NCBI GenBank assembly: GCA_905479495.1
Contig: CAJQMR010000035.1
Location: forward strand, 1-36,400
Length of the DNA stretch: 36,400 nucleotides
DNA from: an uncultured Anaerolineae bacterium
GTDB lineage: Bacteria; Chloroflexota; Anaerolineae; Promineifilales; Promineifilaceae
Direction of reading: 5' to 3'
The notes under the pieces are model-generated. The model was given only the letters and a program-made list of their open reading frames with translations, searched no databases and was not told where the DNA came from. The position numbers and the translations under genes are program-made. Below, in pieces: positions 1-7,566 of this stretch. Each line of letters begins with the position of its first letter. The stretch's first letter is position 1.

Positions 1-1380
1 GCGTTCATTGAGGAGGAGGACGTAGCGGGAACGGCCGTCTCGAATCGTGGCCACTTGGGTGGGGTAGAGCCGTTCCAGAAATTCCAGGGCATCGGGGCCG
101 GAGACGATCATCTTGCCCAGCGTGCTCACGTCCATGATGGAAACCGCTTCGCGCACGGCCCAATATTCGCCGTCGGGATCGCCGTAGGTCCAGGGCCGCC
201 ACCAGCCGCCGCTGCGCTCCATCTGCGCCCCCAGACGGCGGTGCTCGGTGTCCAGGGCTGTGCGGGCCATGGCGTGATGGTGTGATCCGGCGGCAACTTC
301 GCCCATGGTGAGCTGCCGGGTGACGGGGCGGGCGGTGAAGGAGGGTTGCAACGTTTTGCCTTTTTCCAGCAAAAAGCTGCGCAGGTAGGGCAGGCAGACC
401 GAGCCTTGACAGGTGCCGGTGCCGGCCAGCGTGGCCCGCTTCACCAGCTCCATTTCGTGGAAGCCCTGCTGCCAAATTGCTTCTAAATCGCTCACGGAGA
501 CGCCTTCGCAGGGGCAGATGATGCCTGCTTGGGGGCAGGGAGGGATGTCGGAGTCGCGGGCGGCGTCGCCAACGGCGCACACAGGTAGTTCGTGCCCCAT
601 GCGCAGGAGGGCGCTGCGTGGATGCAGCCCCAGGCCAATGACGGCCGTATCGCATTCATACCTGTGTTCCTGTCCATTTTCGTCCTGGGTGATGACGGTG
701 TGGAGACGGCCGTTTGCCCCCTCAAAGCGCACCAGTTCACCGGTAGCCAGCTCGCATTCCACCCCGGCAGGCGGCGTGCCCACGGCAACAACGCGGCCCA
801 AATCGAGACCGGCCTGGGCCAACTGTTCGGCGGCGCGGCTGGTGCAAAGCCCGGCCAGCTCTGAGCCGGGCACGACCGGCATGATTTCGGCCGCGCCGGT
901 GGCGACGATGATTTCCTCGTGGGGGTGGACGTGGAGCAGGCCGTCGGCGGTGCGGGCGACGACCAACGGGCCGTTGTAGATGCCAATCGCTTCCTGGCCC
1001 TGGGCGGCATCCAGGGTGATGACGATTTTGCCAGTGGCTTGGGCTTGGGAAACGGCCGTTTGGCCTGATTCACCCGCGCCGATGACGACGACGTCGCAAA
1101 AAAGGTTGCGGGCGGGCACGGCGGGCCTGGCGCGGTCTTCGGCAGGCAGGGGCGGGTACTTTTGGGTGTGGTGCCGCTGCACGACGGTGCCGGGTTTAGC
1201 GGCCGTCTGGCAGGTGCGCACGTAGCTGACGCCATCGACGGTGGCCAGGCAGTTATTGCAGTCGCCGCCCAGGCAGAGGCAGCCGCCGCCCGTGGGCTGA
1301 ATGCCGGCGCGCAGCAGGGCGATGAGCAGGGAATCACCGGGTTCATAGGAAATCGGCCGTTCATCTACAATCAGTCGCAT
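1..1380 (-). CDS. Sarcosine oxidase alpha-like flavoprotein (N-terminal 460 residues, cut by window edge)
   Basis: The frame opens at the ATG at 1380 behind AAGGAAA and stays open to base 1, so the C-terminus lies outside. Residues 1-60 form a [2Fe-2S] ferredoxin-like domain with cysteines near C36, C41, C44 and C57. An FAD-binding GAGESG follows at about 101-106. A BFD-like [2Fe-2S] region shows CPC near 287 and CQGSVC near 323-328. From about residue 350 the text matches the glycine-cleavage-T/aminomethyltransferase domain. This order is that of SoxA, the alpha subunit of heterotetrameric sarcosine oxidase, which demethylates sarcosine to glycine and passes the C1 unit to tetrahydrofolate. 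Related opine or HCN-synthase subunits share the first three domains but lack the GcvT-like domain. Partner subunits are not visible here. The substrate is therefore inferred; the domain architecture is well supported. Confidence 0.85.
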   Translation of the reverse strand, partial: MRLIVDERPISYEPGDSLLIALLRAGIQPTGGGCLCLGGDCNNCLATVDGVSYVRTCQTAAKPGTVVQRHHTQKYPPLPAEDRARPAVPARNLFCDVVVIGAGESGQTAVSQAQATGKIVITLDAAQGQEAIGIYNGPLVVARTADGLLHVHPHEEIIVATGAAEIMPVVPGSELAGLCTSRAAEQLAQAGLDLGRVVAVGTPPAGVECELATGELVRFEGANGRLHTVITQDENGQEHRYECDTAVIGLGLHPRSALLRMGHELPVCAVGDAARDSDIPPCPQAGIICPCEGVSVSDLEAIWQQGFHEMELVKRATLAGTGTCQGSVCLPYLRSFLLEKGKTLQPSFTARPVTRQLTMGEVAAGSHHHAMARTALDTEHRRLGAQMERSGGWWRPWTYGDPDGEYWAVREAVSIMDVSTLGKMIVSGPDALEFLERLYPTQVATIRDGRSRYVLLLNER

Positions 1381-1640
1381 AGGGGGTTTCCTTCAAGATC
1401 GGTTGCGTTTTGGGAATCGTGAGTATGTTACCACTATTGGCGAAAGGACGCGATGGTTTTTTAAGGTGGAAAGTGAAATTGGGAGACGGCCGTTTCGTCA
1501 AAAAGAATTGCTGCCACCCGACATGTAAAACACTATCCCAGATCACGAAGGTATCAAAAACTTATTACATTTCCTAACGGATTAGCACAAAATCTGCGAA
1601 GGCTTACATTTTTAGAATCTAATACTTTATCAGATTCAAG

Positions 1641-2420
1641 TCATGATTCAATTTCGTATGCTTGAGACCATAGATCCTCAAATTGCTTGATATATGTGTC
1701 ATACCATCGCTCATACCCAACATATGTTAGTTTAAAGTGGGCACGGTCACTTAAGGGGGAATCATAGCAAGGTGGATATATGCTGACTCTTAAGTATCTC
1801 TTCTTTTTCTCGGGATCTATTATTACTATACCGCAGCTTGGTATCCAATTCATGAACTTAACTTCAAGCTTCCCTTTGTCATTTTTACAGTGACTACCTA
1901 TAAACGCTAAATAATCACGTGCTTGATCGATATCTCGCTGAAACTCTGAGGTTAATGAGGAGTTTTCAGAAATTATTTCCGCTGCTTTGCTTTTTGGGTC
2001 GATAACAAGAATTCTAATATGTGCGCCGTTGTGAATAGCCAGGGCAAGACTATCACGAAAAGTTCTGGTAAAACCTACGAGCGAGTATCCAAGAAGACGA
2101 ACGTCTGAAGACCCCTCAAGTAACTCGTACAACGTTGAATCTTCTCTCTGTTCCCTCCCTTTCAGAAAACCGGTATTTTTTTCAAGTCGGCGCGTTAGTT
2201 CGTCGATCCGCTTTGATGCATTCCATTCCTCAACTGAAAGGATTCGATCAACTAGAAAATAAAGCACACAGACCCCAAGCAATTCTGCCGAAAGATTCAG
2301 GGAAAATGATGTGATCGGTTCCCCGCCGTCAAGAATTCCCACGAGAAATAGAATAACAGATACGCTGGCTAAAAGTAGGTAGACAAGCAAAAAATAACGA
2401 TTTCGTCCAGTTTCTTTCAT
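1641..2420 (-). CDS. Two-TM protein with PLD-like cytosolic domain, last gene of a defence-like island
   Basis: 259 residues. Two hydrophobic helices lie at about residues 10-30 and 40-61, followed by a charged coiled segment (65-95) and a soluble domain. In that domain an alpha/beta stretch at about 105-140 (SDVRLLGYSLVGF, then HIRILVIDPKSKAA) and a C-terminal QFEDLW motif resemble phospholipase-D-like DUF5919-type domains. No HKD catalytic motif is visible. The gene is AT-rich, has no ACGGCCGT, and lies 291 nt downstream of the HerA ATPase on the same strand. Membrane-anchored C-terminal domains are common in anti-phage effectors, so a sensor or effector role in this module is an inference. 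The family assignment is tentative; the gene itself is well supported by its length and composition. Confidence 0.6.
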   Translation of the reverse strand: MKETGRNRYFLLVYLLLASVSVILFLVGILDGGEPITSFSLNLSAELLGVCVLYFLVDRILSVEEWNASKRIDELTRRLEKNTGFLKGREQREDSTLYELLEGSSDVRLLGYSLVGFTRTFRDSLALAIHNGAHIRILVIDPKSKAAEIISENSSLTSEFQRDIDQARDYLAFIGSHCKNDKGKLEVKFMNWIPSCGIVIIDPEKKKRYLRVSIYPPCYDSPLSDRAHFKLTYVGYERWYDTYIKQFEDLWSQAYEIES

Positions 2421-2711
2421 TTAATTTCTTTCTCCAATTGAAATACGGATGATTTTAGTTTGGCAAGCAACAAGGTGTAACCTTTGCTCTGGTGTGTCCT
2501 CATTTTTGATGTGATAGGGATACTTACCTGGCTGAATCGGGTTTGGTGGCGCAGGTTTAACGATGAAGAGCTGTATTGCATATTTTGGTAACTGGTAATG
2601 TAGGGTAAGAGGTGTAGCGGGACACCGACCGAAGCCCATAAAAAATAAATTTTACTGACGACCTGTCCAGAACACGGAGAAACAATCATTCATAATTTAA
2701 ATCTAGTCAAA
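2421..2711 (-). other. Non-coding or degenerate gap between HerA and the two-TM gene
   Basis: This 291-nt gap sits inside the AT-rich island. Two overlapping minus-strand frames of 72 and 90 codons are open, but neither has a convincing ribosome site. The 72-codon frame contains a protein-like proline-rich stretch (PAPPNPIQPGKYPYHIK), so a decayed or very small gene cannot be excluded. It may also hold the promoter of the two-TM gene. Confidence 0.3.
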
Positions 2712-4463
2712 TCATTTTTCCCATTCTTCAATAAGCGTGTTAAAAATCACCTCTTTCCATTCCTCTTTCCAGATATCCATGTAGGGGACGTCATTAGATG
2801 ATGGTTTAGGTTCACACTTTGGAATATATACTACTGAAGGAATTACCACAGAGTCTCCAATTAATAAAGCCTCTCCACATTCCATTGCAGGGAGCGAAGC
2901 TGTTAAATTTCCAAGTGTATCAGGCAATAATCTTTTGACGTAGTTTTGATCATCTGGATTAGTTAACCGCATAGCAAGAAAATTGCTGCATTGTGAAAAA
3001 ATGGTTTCTGATATTTCTGAGGGGCGTTGGCTGGCAATCAACAGAGAAATTCCATATTTTCGCCCTTCTTTTGCAACGCGCTCAATTGCAGTTAACGATG
3101 CTCTGTATCGTGACCGCTGGCTTTTAGGTGCATATTTATGAGCTTCCTCGTAGACTAAAAGTAATGGTGTTTCACAATCTTGGTGCAGTCGCTTGTAGTA
3201 ATAAGCATAGTCGAAAAGTAGGCGGGTAATAAGCGAAACCGTTATGCTTAGGACCTCAAAAGGAATGCCGCTAAGATCGATAATTGTTATATTAGATTCC
3301 TTTTTGTTTTCATACCCAGTAAGTTGCTTTAGCACTGCATCAAAAGAGGTGTTAAAGGCACGTTCACCAAAGAGGAAATCTAATCTCGAATTTCTCACTT
3401 TAGACTGAAAACGCCTAATAAATTTGTCAATGCTCCCATCAGCATACGATCCTTTTTTAATCCCTATTCGTTCCTTAGATTTGTTCTGTCGTGGATGAAA
3501 ATTTCGTGGTTCATCAGAATAGTATTTGATTCGTTCTTCGTTATCGACAAATGTTTTATCCGTGTCATCTTCAAAAATCACATTAAGTGGATTATCTGTA
3601 TTGTGTGTTTCCAGTGAAAGGTTAAAAAAACAATTAATTACCTTCTGGATATCATATTTTAGAGGGCTGTCAAAGTAGACTCGCTCAACTTTATCATTCA
3701 TCATTTTTTTGTTAATGGTAATAATCGTTCGTAGTAGCGACGCCTGATTATAATTATTATGATCTCCCGATTCCAGAAAAAGCTCCTCCATTTCCTCTTC
3801 ATTAAGCAGCCAGTATGGAAGTACCAAATCGTCAATTCTTAACACATTAGCACTAGGAAAGGCACTTGCATATTCAGAATGGATGTCAAATATGACGATA
3901 TGCGAGTTATTTAGCCCATCATACTCACCGGCTTTTTCCTTAACAGCATTTTGGATGATATTAGCCACAGAGTGTGATTTTCCAGAGCCTGTTGCTCCGA
4001 CAATAGCGATATGTTTATTAAAGAATTTATTGCCGTGAACGGGTATTTTTATTTCACGGTCTTGACTTAATACACAAAAGTTGAATTGTTTACTGGAATC
4101 GAATGCACTGGAGTATATTTTCTTTATATCTTCTTTGCTGGCAGGGACGACTTTTTTTGGAGGAATAGCTAACTCATCTCCCCCTCTCTGAAATTTTCCA
4201 TCATGAAGGGTGCCAAGTGGATAAGCTTCAATTAAATAATGGCGTTTTGCACTACCATTACTGTCTTCTTTTATTTCGATTGAGAAATTTTCAATTATTG
4301 CGATTAGAGCCACATTATCATTATCCGATATTTGTAGATGGGAACCTACTCTTAAGGATTCCTCTGCAAGTCGAAATTCTTCAATATCATCAACTACAAT
4401 TCTCACCTTGTCAGGAAATACGGCAATTACTTCTGCGGAAAGAGATGTTTTTGTATCTGGCAT
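2712..4463 (-). CDS. HerA-type (DUF87) hexameric ATPase/helicase
   Basis: 583 residues. The N-terminal about 140 residues are beta-rich, as expected for a HAS-barrel. Walker A is GATGSGKS at 156-163, a FDIHSEY motif falls at 192-198, Walker B is LLLVYEE at 434-440, and the Arg-containing ASQRPSEI follows at 477-484. These are the landmarks of HerA/FtsK-superfamily DNA-translocating ATPases. The start codon lies 8 nt after the stop of the upstream nuclease gene, with GGAG in the gap, so the two are co-translated. HerA ATPases paired with DUF4297 or SIR2 effectors are described as anti-phage systems. No NurA gene is adjacent, which argues against the housekeeping HerA-NurA end-resection pair. 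AT-rich composition and absence of ACGGCCGT suggest recent transfer. Confidence 0.9.
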   Translation of the reverse strand: MPDTKTSLSAEVIAVFPDKVRIVVDDIEEFRLAEESLRVGSHLQISDNDNVALIAIIENFSIEIKEDSNGSAKRHYLIEAYPLGTLHDGKFQRGGDELAIPPKKVVPASKEDIKKIYSSAFDSSKQFNFCVLSQDREIKIPVHGNKFFNKHIAIVGATGSGKSHSVANIIQNAVKEKAGEYDGLNNSHIVIFDIHSEYASAFPSANVLRIDDLVLPYWLLNEEEMEELFLESGDHNNYNQASLLRTIITINKKMMNDKVERVYFDSPLKYDIQKVINCFFNLSLETHNTDNPLNVIFEDDTDKTFVDNEERIKYYSDEPRNFHPRQNKSKERIGIKKGSYADGSIDKFIRRFQSKVRNSRLDFLFGERAFNTSFDAVLKQLTGYENKKESNITIIDLSGIPFEVLSITVSLITRLLFDYAYYYKRLHQDCETPLLLVYEEAHKYAPKSQRSRYRASLTAIERVAKEGRKYGISLLIASQRPSEISETIFSQCSNFLAMRLTNPDDQNYVKRLLPDTLGNLTASLPAMECGEALLIGDSVVIPSVVYIPKCEPKPSSNDVPYMDIWKEEWKEVIFNTLIEEWEK

Positions 4464-4471
4464 GATGGCTC

Positions 4472-5707
4472 CTAAACAATGTTGGCAATTTGATTTAATG
4501 AGGTTATTGGAATACGAATATGTCTAACCTGTGTTTCTTGACTTAAAGGCTTTGAAAGGAAGAATTCGTAAACAATCTTAGTCTGTCGGATTTCTTGAAA
4601 TAAGGTATCGAAGTCTTGCTTAGAATTGATGAAGCGTAGTGAGATTGGATTTTCATTTGTTTGCTCTTTCTGAATATCTTTTGTGTTGAATGAAGCTCCC
4701 TTGAAAGGATAGCCATCTACAAAAGCTATGCCATCGAATTGAAGATTTTGTTTGATGGAAACAAGCGTTTCTGGATTTATGTCTCTTAAAAATATATAAG
4801 GGGCATATCGTTCTTTTGTGGGTTTATGTTTTATTTTATGACTGCTCCACTTATTCCGTATTTCGGAAAGAATATGTGTAATCTCATGATTCTCTATGTT
4901 TTCAGGTAGTTCGATAATAAAAAAACGAGGGTAAGATTCGATGTTCCTTTCTGAAAAAAATTTTCTGCGGATTAATTTACAATATTCTTCTTCCCCACGT
5001 TCACGAAGTAACCACGCGGTAAAAAGAGGTTGTCTTTTATCAAGAGAAGATAAGAAAGTAGCACGTGAAACTGTTCTCTCGTCAACATTACGGCAAATTG
5101 CATATTGGGATATCTTGCTAAGGGCAGTAGGGTAAATAAAATGTTCAGCTTCGTCTTGAGAACAACTAAAATGTTGTTTAAGTGCATGGATAACATTTGC
5201 TTTATGGAGAGAATATTCTTCTGAAATATGGATGCTCAAAACTTCCAAAAATGAGTTAAGATCTTCGTCAGTTAGGCCTAGTTCAGTTTGAAGATTATGT
5301 TGGTTGTATTCTTTATTGCCACTTGAATCTTCTGTTTGCACTCGTTTAAGTAATGATTCTTTAAGTTCTTGGAGCGTTAAACTCCTTTTTTCCGGTTGAG
5401 CTTCTTTGAAGTAACCATATAGCTGGTATTTAATCTGCGATTGATTGGTTTGCTTTTTTTGTTTATGGTTTTTGAGCATTGGCAATAGAGCATCTCTAAT
5501 CGCCTTCGGGGTAAACTTTTTTGACGAATAGTATTTGCACTGACAATATTCACTCGAATCAAAATTTAAAACATCAAAATCCTCAACCCCTTCTATCACA
5601 ACGGAAGCGTTCCTATCAGCATTGAGAATTTTAAGAATCGTAGCATCAAACTGATAGATATAGCCTCTAATTGTAGCTGTAGCGTCTCGATGATCTTGAT
5701 TACTCAT
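4472..5707 (-). CDS. DUF4297/Cap4-like PD-(D/E)XK nuclease, partner of HerA
   Basis: 411 residues. The start has RDATATIRGYIYQF (about 7-20), the G-x-x-Y-Q opening typical of DUF4297/Cap4 dsDNA endonuclease domains. It is followed by a PD-(D/E)XK-like set: E39, E42-D43-x-D45 and the Q56-C57-K58 strand. The remaining about 300 residues are charged and unrecognised, and may bind HerA or sense a target. The gene heads a two-gene unit with the HerA ATPase (8 nt apart), matching the DUF4297-HerA pairing reported among anti-phage systems. Expected role: DNA cleavage driven or gated by HerA during phage infection. The nuclease family is read from motifs only; a restriction-like Mrr-type enzyme is the main alternative. 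Confidence 0.75.
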   Translation of the reverse strand: MSNQDHRDATATIRGYIYQFDATILKILNADRNASVVIEGVEDFDVLNFDSSEYCQCKYYSSKKFTPKAIRDALLPMLKNHKQKKQTNQSQIKYQLYGYFKEAQPEKRSLTLQELKESLLKRVQTEDSSGNKEYNQHNLQTELGLTDEDLNSFLEVLSIHISEEYSLHKANVIHALKQHFSCSQDEAEHFIYPTALSKISQYAICRNVDERTVSRATFLSSLDKRQPLFTAWLLRERGEEEYCKLIRRKFFSERNIESYPRFFIIELPENIENHEITHILSEIRNKWSSHKIKHKPTKERYAPYIFLRDINPETLVSIKQNLQFDGIAFVDGYPFKGASFNTKDIQKEQTNENPISLRFINSKQDFDTLFQEIRQTKIVYEFFLSKPLSQETQVRHIRIPITSLNQIANIV

Positions 5708-5809
5708 TTTTACTTTTCTTTTGGTAAGAAGCTATTGAATCGATGAATTTGGGATTTATGCGACACGATAATACTTGGCCTTATATGTTTAAACTAAGTG
5801 CGACTCCAC

Positions 5810-5945
5810 AACAGTATAAAATTTTGGGAGGATTATTGCAATCCTGAGCAATCTTCCCAGTGGTGGTCAATTGCTTTGGCCTGGGTAATGGGTGCTGAAT
5901 GGGTACGGCCGTTTGCAGGATGTGATTGAGGTGGTGTGGGGATAC
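5810..5945. repeat. Dispersed intergenic repeat, long copy A
   Basis: This segment is clearly related to 7288-7430. Both run from an AGTATAAA-containing start through GCAATCTTCC, GGTCAA, TGGCCTGG, GGTGCTGAATGGG and ACGGCCGTTT, ending in GAGGTGGT or GAAGTGGT. The two copies are in the same orientation about 1.5 kb apart and flank the tandem array, the 34-residue gene and the AHSA1 gene. Confidence 0.7.
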
Positions 5946-5960
5946 GGTCAATCTTTACTT

Positions 5961-6000
5961 TGGCCTGGACAAGGGTGTTGGATGGATACGGCCGTTTCCC
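5961..6000. repeat. Dispersed repeat, short copy
   Basis: TGGCCTGGACAAGGGTG, then ATGGATACGGCCGTTTCC. This is the core half of the element also found at 5877-5916, 6505-6544 and 7364-7404. Confidence 0.6.
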
Positions 6001-6047
6001 CACCACTTCTCCCCACCTGAGAATAAAACAACCTGCTACCTGCTACC

Positions 6048-6417
6048 AGACAGACCCGAAATTTTTTCTACACACACGTTCCGGTACCAGACAGAGCTGA
6101 AATTTCTTCTACAGGCACATTCCGCTACCGGACAGAGCCAAAAATTTTTCTACGGACACGTTGCCGTACAAACATGAACCAAAATATTTTCTACGGACAC
6201 GTTGCGGTACGGAACAGAGCCGAAATATTTTCTACAGACACGTTGCGGTACGGAACAGAGCCGAAATTTCTTCTACAGACACGTTGCGGTACGAACATGA
6301 GTCGAAAATTCTTCTACGGACAGGTTGCGCTACGAACAAGTACCAAAATATTTTTCTACAGACACGTTGCCGTACGAACAAGCGCTAAAAATTTTTCTGC
6401 AAGCACATTGTCTCTAG
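6048..6417. repeat. Nine-copy degenerate tandem repeat, 41-bp unit
   Basis: Unit boundaries set at the recurring ...TAC end are 6048, 6088, 6129, 6170, 6211, 6252, 6293, 6334 and 6376, giving lengths of 40, then 41 (six times), then 42 (twice). Each unit reads roughly GGAACAGAGCCGAAATwTT, then TTCTACAGACACGTTGCGGTAC. Central units 5 and 6 are nearly identical and the outer ones are diverged, as expected for a decaying array. Junctions carry an imperfect dyad (GTTGCG-GTA-CGGAAC). The period is not a multiple of 3 and there are no unique spacers, so it is neither a coding repeat nor CRISPR. Confidence 0.9.
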
Positions 6418-6504
6418 AAACAAATCAAGTTTAGCGAATCATTTTGGGGGACCAGCTTGTGGAAAGCGTGTTCAAGCAAGGTTTTATCTGGGATCAAATG
6501 GCTC

Positions 6505-6544
6505 TGGCCTGGGCAATGTGTGTGGAATGGGAACGGCCGTACCC
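6505..6544. repeat. Dispersed repeat, short copy
   Basis: TGGCCTGGGCAATGTGTG, then GAATGGGAACGGCCGTACCCC. Same core as the other copies in 5.8-7.5 kb. Confidence 0.6.
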
Positions 6545-6591
6545 CATTGAGTACCAGGATCTAAGAGAAGATCTCGCTAGCGCACGGGGAC

Positions 6592-6696
6592 CTATTTTTT
6601 TATCCTATTGATGATGGCTTTGAAACCTAAATAGATGACGACAACGATCAGGCCAATGAAACCGCCTATCACACCCATCAAAATTGCGGATTCCAT
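6592..6696 (-). CDS. 34-residue single-TM small protein
   Basis: A minus-strand ATG at 6696 is preceded by a strong Shine-Dalgarno (AAGGAGG, 6 nt spacing). It opens 34 codons starting MESAILMGVIGG and ending in the basic tail INRIKK before TAG. Residues 4-24 form one continuous hydrophobic glycine-rich helix, and the positive C-terminus predicts an outside-in (C-in) topology. It is too short for ordinary ORF calling. No family is recognised. It lies between repeat copies and downstream of the AHSA1-domain gene on the same strand, 64 nt away, so co-transcription is possible. Function is unknown; a small membrane regulator or a type I-toxin-like peptide are possibilities only. Confidence 0.65.
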   Translation of the reverse strand: MESAILMGVIGGFIGLIVVVIYLGFKAIINRIKK

Positions 6697-6714
6697 TTGT
6701 GCCTCCTTACTTAA

Positions 6715-6738
6715 AAGAGGTGTTGGGATACGGCCGTA
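6715..6738. repeat. Dispersed repeat, shortest copy
   Basis: AGAGGTGTTGGGATACGGCC continuing GTAGGGCC, then AAAGATTTTCAGGTACG. The flank after the palindrome resembles that of the copy at 7492-7515 (GGCCCCAAATTCTTCATGTACCG). Confidence 0.5.
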
Positions 6739-6760
6739 GGGCCAAAGATTTTCAGGTACG

Positions 6761-7201
6761 TTATTCTGTTTCTTTTTTTTCTAAAAGCTGCTTGATGGTT
6801 TTAAGCACGTCAGCCCAAAACTCCTCTGAACGCTCTTTTTGTTTCTCCGTTGGGATGTTGTCTTCGGTCACCGTGAGGCTAACCGTTGTGTCTTCTTGGG
6901 TTAATCTAAACGTCCAATTTCGGTAATTCTCTGGCACATCTGGCAGATCTTCAAGATCGCTCCAATGAGAATATTGGAGCAGGCTCTCCGGCTGAAATTG
7001 TAGAATTTCCCCTTTTTCCTCGTATTGATTGCCGTTAAACTCCCCCCTGAAGGTAATGGAGCTGCCAACGGTCCAATCGCTGCTAACTTCTGCACCCCAA
7101 AAATACTGTTTCGCCATTTCGGGCGTCACCAGTGACTCCCATACTTTTGCCACCGGAGCATTGATCGTAATGGCTGCCTTTGCAATAAACTCTCTCTCCA
7201 T
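6761..7201 (-). CDS. AHSA1/SRPBCC-family protein
   Basis: 146 residues. The opening (INAPVAKVWESLVTPEMAKQYF, about 13-34) is the classic start of the activator-of-Hsp90-ATPase-homologue-1 (AHSA1) branch of the START/SRPBCC fold. It is followed by a WxVGSSITFRGEF strand pair and a C-terminal long helix (EEFWADVLKTIKQLL). The fold is a ligand-binding cavity. Members act as stress proteins, toxin-resistance factors or of unknown role, and the ligand cannot be read here. The length is typical. The gene lies between dispersed repeat copies. Confidence is high for the family, low for function. Confidence 0.85.
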   Translation of the reverse strand: MEREFIAKAAITINAPVAKVWESLVTPEMAKQYFWGAEVSSDWTVGSSITFRGEFNGNQYEEKGEILQFQPESLLQYSHWSDLEDLPDVPENYRNWTFRLTQEDTTVSLTVTEDNIPTEKQKERSEEFWADVLKTIKQLLEKKETE

Positions 7202-7287
7202 GCTTGTTTCGTCCTCTTTTTCACTTTGGATTTGGTTCAGGAAAAGCGACTATCGTTTCTTTAACCTGGCTGTTGAACGCACCCCAG

Positions 7288-7430
7288 GGAGTATAAAGTT
7301 TTGAAGGGAGTCTGGCAATCAGGGAAATCCGTTGGGCAATCTTCCTACAATGGTCAACTGCGCTGGCCTGGATAAGAGGTGCTGAATGGGAACGGCCGTT
7401 TCCGGGGTGTGCTTGAAGTGGTATGGGACG
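7288..7430. repeat. Dispersed intergenic repeat, long copy B
   Basis: Counterpart of 5810-5945 in the same orientation. It shares AGTATAAA, GCAATCTTCC, GGTCAA, CTGGCCTGG, GGTGCTGAATGGG and ACGGCCGTTT. Confidence 0.7.
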
Positions 7431-7473
7431 CTGATTAACGCAGATTTTACTTTTTAATCTGCGTCATCAGCGT
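7428..7473. terminator. Intergenic hairpin (ACGCTGAT...ATCAGCGT)
   Basis: Arms 7428-7446 and 7456-7473 pair almost perfectly (ACGCTGAT-TA-ACGCAGATT against its complement with one base fewer). The loop is T-rich. It may act as a bidirectional terminator. It shares the ACGCAGAT word with the hairpin at 8608-8664. Confidence 0.5.
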
Positions 7474-7491
7474 TTATCCGCGTCCTATTGT

Positions 7492-7515
7492 TTGCTGAAT
7501 GGGAACGGCCGTTGG
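7492..7515. repeat. Dispersed repeat, short copy
   Basis: TGCTGAATGGGAACGGCCGT then TGGC. Same core as copies at 5877, 5961, 6505, 6715 and 7364. Confidence 0.5.
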
Positions 7516-7566
7516 CCCCAAATTCTTCATGTACCGCTGGTGGTTTAAGTGAGGGATGGACACACA

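Larger units (their letters stand above)
5708..6591. other. Gene-free, repeat-rich segment
   Basis: About 880 nt without a convincing gene. It holds one long and two short copies of the dispersed element built around ACGGCCGT and the nine-unit 41-bp tandem array, listed separately. Open frames across it arise from the array and shift with its 41-bp period. It marks the edge where ACGGCCGT reappears after the AT-rich island. Confidence 0.7.
7202..7566. other. Gene-free segment with repeat copy and hairpin
   Basis: 365 nt between two minus-strand genes. It contains long repeat copy B, the hairpin 7428-7473, and a further short repeat copy at 7492. I see no gene. Confidence 0.7.

Noticed and set aside
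5..655. 216-codon minus-strand frame
   Set aside because: Arg/His-rich shadow of the same gene in another frame.
492..1364. 290-codon minus-strand frame
   Set aside because: Shadow of the sarcosine-oxidase-like frame; low-complexity Pro/Ala/Ser text.
1361..1546. 61-codon minus-strand frame before the sarcosine-oxidase-like gene
   Set aside because: It overlaps the better start at 1380 in another frame and has no ribosome site.
6048..6417. CRISPR array
   Set aside because: Units are contiguous with no unique spacers and no cas genes are nearby.
5926..6434. Overlapping plus-strand open frames of 75-86 codons
   Set aside because: They run through the 41-bp tandem array; the period shifts the frame and there are no ribosome sites.
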